Shown: one piece after another, positions 1-5,323 of the stretch | Layout of the letters: the number at the start of each line of letters is the position of its first letter | Position numbering within the stretch: position 1 is the first letter of the stretch | NCBI RefSeq assembly: GCF_934307085.1 | Contig: NZ_CAKRCF010000081.1 | Span: 1 to 5,987 of the forward strand | Source of the DNA: an uncultured Anaerobutyricum sp. | Lineage (GTDB): Bacteria; Bacillota; Clostridia; Lachnospirales; Lachnospiraceae | DNA: 5,987 nucleotides | Direction: 5' to 3' | The notes under the pieces: generated by a model | What the model was told of the DNA's origin: nothing | Database searches by the model: none | The model's input: only the letters and a program-made list of their open reading frames with translations | Position numbers and translations under genes: made by a program

Positions 1-446
1 GGCTTGCTTTGTATCATTGTGTTTAATTTCTGGATTGCCTTATGACAACTTCTGTTGGGACGAAATCCCATCATTTCATCATAAAAGCACGGTTCAAACA
101 CCGCTTCCAGTATTCTTCTCAATGCTTCCTGCACCAGCTTATCTTCATAGCTGTAGATACTCAATGGACGCATCTTTCCGTTATCCTTTGGTATCTCCAC
201 CAGTCTCGCCGGTTTCGGTTTATAGGATTTCTTCTTGAGACGTTCCACTAAAGATTCAAGGTTCTGATTGAGATTTCTGCTGTATTCTTCTTTGGTTACC
301 CCATCAATTCCTACCGCTTTCTCCTCGTCCATTGCCTCATGACAGCTTTTCAACATTTCTTTGTTGATCAGATGTCCGATCGACGTGAATACCATGTTTG
401 GATTTTCTCTTGATAACTGTGATATTCTCTCCAATTTCGTTTCCAT
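1..446 (-). CDS. ltrA: Group II intron-encoded reverse transcriptase/maturase, N-terminal 148 residues (partial)
   Basis: This multifunctional intron protein copies intron RNA into DNA during retrohoming and helps the intron fold for splicing. The visible part starts METKLERISQ. It contains the RT0 region (residues about 15-55, including NPNMVFTSIGHLINKEM and VGIDGVT), RT1 (about 74-98, KPKPARLVEIPKDNGKMRPL) and RT2 (about 101-139, EDKLVQEALRR and MMGFRPNRSCHKAI). The catalytic YADD box, the maturase domain and any HNH endonuclease would lie beyond the left edge. The ATG at 444-446 is chosen because AGGAG sits 5 nt upstream. The reading frame is open with no stop to the edge. The symbol ltrA is used in the generic family sense. 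The gene lies inside the intron and probably depends on read-through from the host transcript. Confidence 0.93.
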   Translation of the reverse strand, partial: METKLERISQLSRENPNMVFTSIGHLINKEMLKSCHEAMDEEKAVGIDGVTKEEYSRNLNQNLESLVERLKKKSYKPKPARLVEIPKDNGKMRPLSIYSYEDKLVQEALRRILEAVFEPCFYDEMMGFRPNRSCHKAIQKLNTMIQSK

Positions 447-972
447 CACGTCTCCTATCTCTGGGTATAGATGATGTTTCCTCTTTGATATAGTTTCGTA
501 AGCCAAGGCGATGAGAAATCGCCTTCTCTCGACTTCCCTCCAGTATTTATTTTATTCATACTTTCAACGGTACTATTCGGGCTTCCGACTGCCTATATTT
601 CTTTTGTCATGCTTCTTTCGTTGTCAAGACATACCTCACTTTTGCACCTAGGTAAGGAAAATATAGGCTCTCTCCAGTTGATGTGCAATCCTTGTATTAC
701 ATGAACAGGTCCTTCCGACGCCGCGGAGCTGTGTGAAATCTCACCTTAACGATAAACCCACATATTGCCTTCCCCTCAGACCACAGAGTCGGCACTCTGG
801 AAATACTTGGGATTTCGGTGCTCAATAGCTATCCCTACTACCTTGCTGTCTACGCTTAGCACGTTACATTACTGCAACACACCCAAGACTCGCTTCAAAT
901 GCTGTGTGTTGGTTAACAGCTTATTTGGCAGGATTTCCACCTGTCGGATTGCATGCCCTTTGCTGGACGCAC
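1..972 (-). mobile_element. Group II intron, 5' part (domain I onward plus start of the ORF), cut by the left window edge
   Basis: On the minus strand a GTGCG group II 5' splice signal begins at 972. About 525 nt of non-coding, structured sequence follows, then an intron-type reverse transcriptase ORF, the usual order for a mobile retroelement intron. The 5' boundary is supported by base pairing. The last seven exon bases (973-979, IBS1, read TCAGACC) are perfectly complementary to GGTCTGA inside the intron (776-782, candidate EBS1). About 85 nt nearer the 5' end, 866-871 can pair with exon bases 983-988 (candidate IBS2/EBS2, with one G-U pair). A perfect 8-bp stem-loop at 505-525 lies shortly before the ORF and may belong to domain III or IV. 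The rest of the RT, domains V and VI and the 3' splice site would lie left of the window. The structural class is not assigned. Confidence 0.88.
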
Positions 973-1154
973 GGTCTGACCTCAATGTCCTTGACAAAAG
1001 CACAATATGCTGAGACTATCTTTAGAATGGCAAAAACTAAAACCTGGACTTCATAGGATGCAGACTCCAATTCCGATTGAAACGAGCACCCTTTCGAGCA
1101 TCACCAGTCGTCGAAAATTTAAGTCCCCGGAGTTTTCAAAATAACCACCCATTT
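973..1154. other. Unassigned segment forming the 5' exon of the intron
   Basis: This is about 180 nt between the intron's 5' splice site and the stop codon of the Rpn pseudogene. No reading frame on either strand has a convincing start, ribosome site and length. The minus strand has only short open fragments, one of which runs from about 1098 towards the intron junction. The composition looks somewhat richer in G and C than the flanking pseudogene, so it may be a remnant of another inserted element or of the gene the intron entered. I recognise no family. Its one clear role is as the exon carrying IBS1 and IBS2 (973-988). Confidence 0.4.
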
Positions 1155-2117
1155 CTATAATTTATATTCTTTATATAGTTGTTCACGATACACCTCGTCC
1201 TCAGATGCTTTCTCAGCATCTGAATAACGTTTATTCTTTAATAGAATATTTATAAGTGCTCCTAATCGATTTTCGCCCTTTTTTTCACCTTTTTTTTCGC
1301 CCTTTTTTATTCCATTTTCCTCAGCATAAGAAATCATACTTAACATATCAGACACCTCCTTCTGACGAACTTGATTATCCGAATCTGGAATATATGATAA
1401 TACTTTTTTCTGGTTTCCGGAAAATAATCCATATAAGAGATCCAAAAGTCCCTTTTCTTCCTGTCCTTCTCCACCGAGCCGTACTATTATAATCTCCAAA
1501 AGATCTGATTCCCTGGAATCAATTCGGAACTCTTTGTCTTTGATTCTCTCATTTTTGTAATTCTGCATCTTATAATATGATATGGTATTTTCCAGTTTCC
1601 TGGGAATATTATCGAGGCAGATCCAGATACTGTACACTTTTTCTAAATGACCATATCCTTTTCCATTTTCCCCTATCTTATCTAATTGTGCAGACAATTT
1701 ACGGCAGCCATAATATATACTTCTTTTTACAACCGGATAACCCGGTGTGTAATTTTGCTGTATCTAAAAATCAATATGAAGATTTACCAGAAGCTTTCCT
1801 TCTGCTTTTGGATTTAAAGAACGGAACAGAATATCAAATGCTGCTGGTGCTTCATCTGTCGTATGAAATTCTGTATCCTCTCCACGTATGGTTTTTGCCA
1901 TATCCTCTTCTACCAACGCGGTTCCTGTCTGAATCGTATCACCTTCTATACAATTCATAATTTCTTCCAGGGAGCAGTCTCTATATTCTTCTACAGTATA
2001 TTTTAGAATATTACTCATAATTGGTTTATATGAAAAAATATTCTTTGCTGACTGATCTTTCGTTTCTTTTCCATCTATTGTCTTTAGTGTTACAGAAATA
2101 CTGTCTTTCACATCCAT
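1155..2117 (-). pseudogene. Rpn-family PD-(D/E)XK nuclease (transposase-like), interrupted by one in-frame amber codon
   Basis: The frame spans 320 codons from ATG at 2115-2117 to TAG at 1155-1157. It is continuous except for a TAG at 1764-1766 (codon 118). The halves read as one protein. Before the stop come YKPIMSNILKYTVEEY (residues 30-45) and AFDILFRSLNP (94-103), with Asp95 as the likely first catalytic acid. After it come IQQNYTPGYPVVKRSIYYG and KVYSIWICLDN (160-170), features of Rpn/Transposase_31-like nucleases of gut Clostridia. Family members have E-x-Q followed by xxxxPGYP at this place, so the stop probably replaced the active-site Glu (GAG to TAG would do it). The C-terminal part has a KKGE repeat (residues 271-283), a common hydrophilic tail in this family. 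Such proteins are thought to nick or cut DNA and promote recombination. It has its own promoter at 2154-2182 and stands as a single gene. Stop-codon readthrough or a sequencing error are alternatives to true loss of function. Confidence 0.85.
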
Positions 2118-2153
2118 AAGTCTCTCTCTTGACCAGCTTTTATTTGTAATTTA

Positions 2154-2182
2154 AGTATATATCTTTTGAGGGAACATAGCAA
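2154..2182 (-). promoter_or_regulatory. Sigma-A type promoter of the Rpn pseudogene
   Basis: On the minus strand there is a -35 box TTGCTA (2177-2182), a 17-nt spacer and a -10 box TATACT (2154-2159). Transcription would start near 2147, about 30 nt before the ATG at 2117. The match is 4/6 and 5/6 to consensus with ideal spacing. Only a weak purine-rich ribosome site (GAGAGAG) precedes the ATG. Confidence 0.6.
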
Positions 2183-2299
2183 CTACAGAATTCTACTTAT
2201 TCATTCCACGTATCCCTTCTTAACTCAAAACATCTATACGATAGCCCCATATTCTTCTGACAGCTCCTCATTGTCTTTAAATGAGCTAAAAACAAGTCA

Positions 2300-2345
2300 A
2301 GCATCAGCATATCCGGAGATTCTTCTCTTGGATATATCTGATGCT
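2300..2345. terminator. Long hairpin with T-rich flanks, probable bidirectional terminator between CRISPR array and Rpn gene
   Basis: AGCATCAG (2300-2307) pairs with CTGATGCT (2338-2345). After a small internal loop, ATATCC (2309-2314) pairs with GGATAT (2330-2335). GAGA and TCTC can extend the stem further inside. On the minus strand the stem is followed within a few bases by TTGTTTTT, and on the plus strand by CTCTTTTTCTTTT. It would stop minus-strand transcripts leaving the CRISPR array before they reach the Rpn promoter. The rest of 2183-2366 shows no gene on either strand. Confidence 0.6.
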
Positions 2346-2366
2346 CTCTTTTTCTTTTCGGAATTT

Positions 2367-2461
2367 CGGGCTTACTTTCGTTTCTACTCTTACAAAATTC
2401 ATCGGAGGAACTCTTTAGTGATTTGTGTCAATGCCCTCAACGGGCTTACTCCCATTTCTAC
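2367..2461 (-). CRISPR. One-spacer mini CRISPR array: one full repeat, one spacer, one degenerate terminal half-repeat
   Basis: The full 37-nt repeat is at 2425-2461 and matches the consensus of the array at 4711-4946. The spacer is 2388-2424 (37 nt). Next to it, at 2367-2387, 18 of 21 bases match the same repeat half (CGGGCTTAC then TTTCTAC, with three substitutions), while the other half (2351-2366) has diverged. A terminal repeat that has lost the half used as the crRNA handle is typical of the leader-distal end, so the leader should be on the right and transcription on the minus strand. On that strand the repeat ends in ATTGACAC, resembling the 8-nt 5' handles (ATTGAAAC-like) of type III and several type I systems. 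No cas genes are in the window. Confidence 0.8.
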
Positions 2462-2467
2462 GGTAGC

Positions 2468-2502
2468 CTCTCGGAACCCTTGATTTTACTGGCTTCCGAG
2501 AG
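2468..2502. terminator. 9-bp hairpin at the leader/array junction; terminator-shaped on the plus strand
   Basis: CTCTCGGAA (2468-2476) pairs perfectly with TTCCGAGAG (2494-2502) around a 17-nt loop. On the plus strand it is followed by TTATTTTTT, giving the shape of an intrinsic terminator that would block plus-strand transcripts leaving the array. On the minus strand there is no T tract. There the hairpin would lie in the pre-crRNA leader, ending 6 nt before the first repeat, and could affect processing or adaptation. Confidence 0.55.
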
Positions 2503-2597
2503 TTATTTTTTCAAGTAATTAACTGAATTTTCTGTAAATTACTATTTTTACTGCTTTTTTAGTGCTCGTCTAAAAATCCTTCAGCTCATACATTACT

Positions 2598-2626
2598 ATC
2601 ATATGACCTCTTATCTCCTTTGTCAA
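2598..2626 (-). promoter_or_regulatory. Strong sigma-A type promoter driving the mini-array
   Basis: On the minus strand there is a perfect -35 TTGACA (2621-2626), exactly 17 nt of spacer and a -10 TATGAT (2598-2603, 5/6). The start would be near 2590, about 130 nt before the first repeat. It is the best promoter match I found in the window, and it points into the array rather than into a gene. The only frame directly downstream is a 10-codon peptide, so the product is probably pre-crRNA. Confidence 0.72.
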
Positions 2627-2754
2627 TAAACTAGCACTATAATTTCCAGATAATTTTCTCTGACTTTTTTCTTCTCTCTTTCCACTCTATATCCGATTTT
2701 ATAATTCTTTTATAGATCTTTTAGCTCTGCTTTATCCTTTTCAGGTGTACTTCA

Positions 2755-2838
2755 CAGGGTCAGACCCCGGAAGTTGACCCACGGAAGTTCTGATCCCTGT
2801 AGTTCGTCCTTATGAGGGCTGCCCCCAATGTGGTCAAC
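2755..2838. repeat. Two interleaved inverted repeats just after the SIR2-like stop codon
   Basis: CAGGGTCAGA (2755-2764) can pair with TCTGATCCCTG (2789-2799, one bulge). GTTGACCCAC (2773-2782) can pair with GTGGTCAAC (2830-2838, one bulge), ending directly at the SIR2 stop codon. The stems interleave, so they are either alternatives or a pseudoknot. The segment also holds the palindrome GGGTCAGACCC (2757-2767), related forms of which recur at 4463-4473 and 4683-4695, two copies of CGGAAGTT, and a small GGG-CTG-CCC hairpin. No T tract follows on the minus strand, so a classic terminator is unlikely. It resembles a REP-type palindromic element. Confidence 0.5.
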
Positions 2839-4347
2839 TTAAGCAAGATAATCTGTCCATTTTTTATCTGTTCCCGAAACAATTCCTGAATAATCCACCT
2901 TTATCAGTTCTACATTTGAACTATTTGCAACTTTAAGCTTTCGGCAAATGCCTTTTATAATCTTTCCATCTTCTTCATATGAAGCAAGAGTTACAACAAT
3001 AACTTTCTTATTATCACTATCAATCAGCGTCCTGAGAATTCCGTTTATATGCTCATCATCAACGCCAAATCCAAACCCAACTACAACGATTGCATCAGAT
3101 TGTTTCCACTTTTTATAAGTATCTACATAAACCATGGACATATCAATTGAAGTCATTGGCTTGGTGCCACTTTGGGTAAACATTAAAGGAACCAATATAT
3201 GATGTTCATTTGTGTCTAATGATGCTTTACTTCCCATCTTATTTACATACGGGTCGTACCATATCTCTGTTGATCCATTTAAATAAGATACGTCATATTG
3301 TAAGATTTCCTGAATAAACTGATTATAATTTGTTGTTGCTACTCCGGAAAGTTCATATTTCCCTTCATCAACGGCTTTCTTCAGCATATTATAATAACCA
3401 TTTGGATTGTTCTTGTTTATTCCTTTAGCACAGCTTGCAATATAATCACGAACAGTATATAAGAAAATACAAATTTTACTAAACTTTGCCCAGTCAGATT
3501 TGGGATAATACAGATACCGCCAATTTGAATCAATCAGGGATTTATAATCTAATACGGCAGCATAAAGATCTTCCATAAGTTCTCTCGCAAAGGCAAGAAC
3601 ATAATTTTCATCAGTATTCATATCTATATGTTTAGGCTCAAGCAAATATTCCAGACCAGTCAGACCAGTAGCGGAATAATTCAATTGAATTATTTCTCCC
3701 AGATCATCGAACAGATCTATAGAATCATCTTTCTTTTTGAATATACTATCATTGATTTTTCTGGATAATTCTTCACTTAATGCACCAATCTGCAACTGTA
3801 AGATAGAAAGAATAATTTTTCCCATCTCTACTCTGTTTTCGATGTTATAGAAACCACTCTTCTTATATAAAAGAAGTAATGCGCCAAAAAATGTATTGCT
3901 GAAAAGTGCATTTCCTCGTTGAAATTCATCAATAAAAACAACATCCTGTCCCATACGTGCATTGTCTATTGATGTGTTTAAATTTCTTTCAATAACCTCC
4001 ACAATATCTATTTTATTAGATTTCTGAAATGATCTTGCCACTTTTCTGGCCAAATCATCAAAATTATTCAACCGAGAAATTATTGATCCTCTGCGTTGCT
4101 CAACAGTATCCTTAATGATATTTTGAAATACTGTTTTCCCAAATGTGCTGATATTCTTATCATTAAATCCTTCTGGAAGCCAGTCATTCGCATATGCTGT
4201 GTGAGTATCTACATTGTCTCTACTATTTTTAAATGCTTCCTTGCTTTTTGCTGTATCATGTCTAAAAATTTCAAGAGCAAACTTACCTCCTGATGGCAAT
4301 CCATATGCAGCTTCAGCTCCTGCACCAAACAAAAATCCGTATTTCAT
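2839..4347 (-). CDS. SIR2-like (Rossmann, NAD-binding) protein, probable defence effector
   Basis: The protein has 502 residues. SIR2-like domains in phage defence (ThsA, DSR, SIR2-APAZ) degrade NAD+ and stop growth of infected cells; here the function is inferred. Visible motifs are FLFGAGAEAAYGLPSG at about 5-20 (N-terminal Rossmann loop), ATTNYNQFIQEIL at about 337-349 (the TTNY box, with Asn340 the candidate NAD-activating residue), YLNGSTEIWYDPY at about 355-367 (where many members have LHG, so the usual His looks replaced by Asn), and IVVVGFGFGVDDEHI at about 420-434 (second nucleotide-binding segment). Residues about 30-330 form a long, probably helical insert with no recognised domain. 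No CARF, TIR or membrane segment is seen. ATG at 4345-4347 is preferred over the GTG at 4363-4365 because GGGGAGG lies 9 nt upstream of the ATG and overlaps the GTG. A TATAAT at 4366-4371 lies too close to be a confident promoter. A CRISPR leader and array follow immediately. A second copy starts right of the window. Confidence 0.85.
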   Translation of the reverse strand: MKYGFLFGAGAEAAYGLPSGGKFALEIFRHDTAKSKEAFKNSRDNVDTHTAYANDWLPEGFNDKNISTFGKTVFQNIIKDTVEQRRGSIISRLNNFDDLARKVARSFQKSNKIDIVEVIERNLNTSIDNARMGQDVVFIDEFQRGNALFSNTFFGALLLLYKKSGFYNIENRVEMGKIILSILQLQIGALSEELSRKINDSIFKKKDDSIDLFDDLGEIIQLNYSATGLTGLEYLLEPKHIDMNTDENYVLAFARELMEDLYAAVLDYKSLIDSNWRYLYYPKSDWAKFSKICIFLYTVRDYIASCAKGINKNNPNGYYNMLKKAVDEGKYELSGVATTNYNQFIQEILQYDVSYLNGSTEIWYDPYVNKMGSKASLDTNEHHILVPLMFTQSGTKPMTSIDMSMVYVDTYKKWKQSDAIVVVGFGFGVDDEHINGILRTLIDSDNKKVIVVTLASYEEDGKIIKGICRKLKVANSSNVELIKVDYSGIVSGTDKKWTDYLA

Positions 4348-4356
4348 TGCGCATTT

Positions 4357-4363
4357 CCTCCCC
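4357..4363 (-). promoter_or_regulatory. Ribosome binding site that decides the SIR2-like start
   Basis: GGGGAGG on the minus strand, followed by 9 nt and the ATG at 4345-4347. The longer frame starting with GTG at 4363-4365 would place this site inside the coding region and leave no ribosome site of its own. Confidence 0.8.
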
Positions 4364-4558
4364 ACATTATATAAATTTAATCAAGCAGATTTTTCATCAG
4401 CAGCCATCTATAGTTGTTCAGTTATCAAGACAAAAATTTAAGCTTTTTATATTGTGTTCATAGGGTCAGCCCCTTGATATTCCTGTCTCATTTTTTCATA
4501 GGTCACCTGACACTATCTCTTTTCTTTCTCACACTTAGCCGCTTTATCAGCGTTGCCT

Positions 4559-4648
4559 GCTGCTCACCACGGAGAGGTGTGTGATTTATCAAAAAGATTT
4601 TTGATTTGTCCGAGCAGCATAGGGAGCTACCGCTCCTTTGTTTTGTTT
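4559..4648 (+). ncRNA. Possible small structured plus-strand RNA ending in an intrinsic terminator
   Basis: TGCTGCTC (4558-4565) pairs with GAGCAGCA (4612-4619) and encloses two smaller hairpins, CACC/GGTG (4565-4579) and ATCAAAA/TTTTGAT (4588-4605). It is followed at once by AGGGAGC-TACC-GCTCCTT (4621-4638) and TTTGTTTTGTTT, a good intrinsic terminator on the plus strand. No plus-strand gene lies upstream for this terminator to serve. I recognise no RNA family, and the 5' end and promoter are not clear (TTGATA at 4474-4479 is one weak candidate). It could instead be a decayed palindromic element. Confidence 0.3.
4621..4648 (+). terminator. Intrinsic terminator on the plus strand
   Basis: A 7-bp stem AGGGAGC/GCTCCTT (one G-U pair) with loop TACC is followed by the T-rich run TTTGTTTTGTTT. 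The opposite strand lacks a T tract after the stem, so the direction is plus. Confidence 0.55.
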
Positions 4649-4682
4649 ATAAATTCTTTAGAAATGTTTATTTTTTCTTTAT

Positions 4683-4695
4683 GGGGTCTGACCCC
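4683..4695. repeat. Perfect 13-nt palindrome GGGGTCTGACCCC
   Basis: This is a perfect inverted repeat around one central base. Related forms occur at 2757-2767 and 5242-5252 (GGGTCAGACCC) and, less perfectly, at 4463-4473. It sits 15 nt from the degenerate end of the CRISPR array. Such dispersed palindromes in intergenic DNA look like REP-type elements, which are moved by IS200-like (RAYT) transposases. No such transposase is in the window. Confidence 0.5.
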
Positions 4696-4710
4696 GAGAG
4701 TTCTTCAATA

Positions 4711-4946
4711 TACTCCCATTTCTACATTATTATCAATGAATTCATGAGTAATAAGATTACTGATGTGTCAATGCCCTCAACGGGCTTACTCTCATTTCTA
4801 CAGTTAAAGCAAAAGAAAGAAAGAACAATATTAAATGTGTCAATGCCCTCAACGGGCTTACTCCCATTTCTACTATTATCAGAGCGTTTAAAATGTGTGA
4901 AAAGTGTGTGTGTCAATGCCCTCAACGGGCTTACTCCCATTTCTAC
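4711..4946 (-). CRISPR. Small CRISPR array: three full repeats, three spacers, degenerate terminal half-repeat
   Basis: Full 37-nt repeats lie at 4765-4801 (one substitution), 4837-4873 and 4910-4946. Spacers are 4726-4764 (39 nt), 4802-4836 (35 nt) and 4874-4909 (36 nt). At 4711-4725 only 15 nt of the repeat remain (TACTCCCATTTCTAC), marking the leader-distal end. The repeat has a short internal inverted repeat, GCCC-TCAAC-GGGC. Read on the minus strand it starts GTAGAAATGG and ends ATTGACAC, which would be the 8-nt crRNA 5' handle. Variable spacer length and this handle suggest type III or type I, class 1. The leader with its promoter is to the right. The substituted repeat is next to the distal end, as expected for an ageing array. 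No spacer resembles another part of the window by eye. Confidence 0.93.
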
Positions 4947-5323
4947 GGTAGCCTCTCGGAACCCTTGATTTTACTGGCTTCCGAGAGTTATTTTTTCAAG
5001 TAATTAACTGAATTTTCTGTAAATTACTATTTTTACTGCTTTTTTAGTGCTCGTCTAAAAATCCTTCAGCTCATACATTACTATCATATGACCTCTTATC
5101 TCCTTTGTCAATAAACTAGCACTATAATTTCCAGATAATTTTCTCTGACTTTTTTCTTCTCTCTTTCCACTCTATATCCGATTTTATAATTCTTTTATAG
5201 ATCTTTTAGCTCTGCTTTATCCTTTTCAGGTGTACTTCACAGGGTCAGACCCCGGAAGTTGACCCACGGAAGTTCTGATCCCTGTAGTTCGTCCTTATGA
5301 GGGCTGCCCCCAATGTGGTCAAC
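4947..5323 (-). promoter_or_regulatory. CRISPR leader of the three-spacer array (second copy)
   Basis: Identical to 2462-2838. It holds the junction hairpin at 4953-4987, the promoter TTGACA-17-TATGAT at 5083-5111 on the minus strand (start near 5075) and the interleaved inverted repeats at 5240-5323 ending at the SIR2 stop codon. No gene is seen in it. Confidence 0.65.
5083..5111 (-). promoter_or_regulatory. Strong sigma-A type promoter driving the three-spacer array
   Basis: The -35 TTGACA is at 5106-5111 and the -10 TATGAT at 5083-5088, spaced by 17 nt on the minus strand. It points into the array, about 130 nt before the first repeat. It is a copy of the promoter at 2598-2626. Confidence 0.72.

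Larger units (their letters stand above)
2462..2838 (-). promoter_or_regulatory. CRISPR leader and intergenic region between SIR2-like gene and mini-array
   Basis: This stretch is AT-rich and has no convincing coding frame. Reading the minus strand from the SIR2 stop to the array, it holds a region of overlapping inverted repeats (2755-2838), a purine-rich stretch, a strong promoter (2598-2626), about 130 nt of transcribed leader and a 9-bp hairpin (2468-2502) next to the first repeat. The position beside the leader-proximal repeat and the AT richness fit a CRISPR leader. It is identical at 4947-5323, where it precedes a different set of spacers. Confidence 0.65.
2424..3502. repeat. Direct repeat, left copy: CRISPR repeat, leader and 3' part of the SIR2-like gene
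   Basis: This block is repeated at 4909-5987 with an offset of 2485 bases. I found no mismatch reading both copies side by side over 1079 bases. The similarity starts one base before the leader-proximal CRISPR repeat, where the spacers begin to differ. It is ended only by the window edge, so the true repeat may be longer. Confidence 0.93.
4366..4710. other. Gene-less, hairpin-rich intergenic region upstream of the SIR2-like gene
   Basis: No frame here has a plausible start and ribosome site. On the minus strand a short fragment (VTYEKMRQEYQGADPMNTI then stop, 4446-4505) may be the remnant of a coding end. Related palindromes flank the middle part: GGGTCAGCCCC (4463-4473, imperfect) and GGGGTCTGACCCC (4683-4695, perfect). 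Between them are several stem-loops and a plus-strand terminator at 4621-4648. The promoter of the SIR2-like gene should lie at 4366-4450. I see only weak candidates there, for example TTGTCT with TATAGA at 15-nt spacing. Confidence 0.5.

Noticed and set aside
765..1013. Plus-strand frame of 82 codons
   Set aside because: It lies antisense to the group II intron domain I and exon junction and has no ribosome site or family resemblance.
1145..1156. CCCATTTCTA resembling the end of the CRISPR repeat
   Set aside because: Only about ten bases match, with no second repeat or spacer spacing nearby, and it overlaps the Rpn stop codon; taken as chance.
1256..1960. Plus-strand frames of 78 and 127 codons
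   Set aside because: They are shadows of the Rpn pseudogene on the minus strand, which carries the recognisable motifs.
2388..2424. Idea that the single spacer guides repression of the SIR2 promoter, as in CreTA toxin-antitoxin modules
   Set aside because: No extended complementarity is visible between this spacer and 4340-4460. A short partial seed match cannot be excluded by eye, so it is not claimed.
2425..2461. Type V (Cas12a-like) assignment from the TTTCTAC end of the repeat on the plus strand
   Set aside because: The characteristic hairpin after that motif is missing, and promoter, degenerate ends and handle all favour the other strand.
4606..4968. Plus- and minus-strand frames across the CRISPR array (including 4722-4940 minus)
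   Set aside because: Their apparent repeats (for example VSMPSTGLL) are just translations of CRISPR repeats; 2166-2483 plus is the same kind of artefact.
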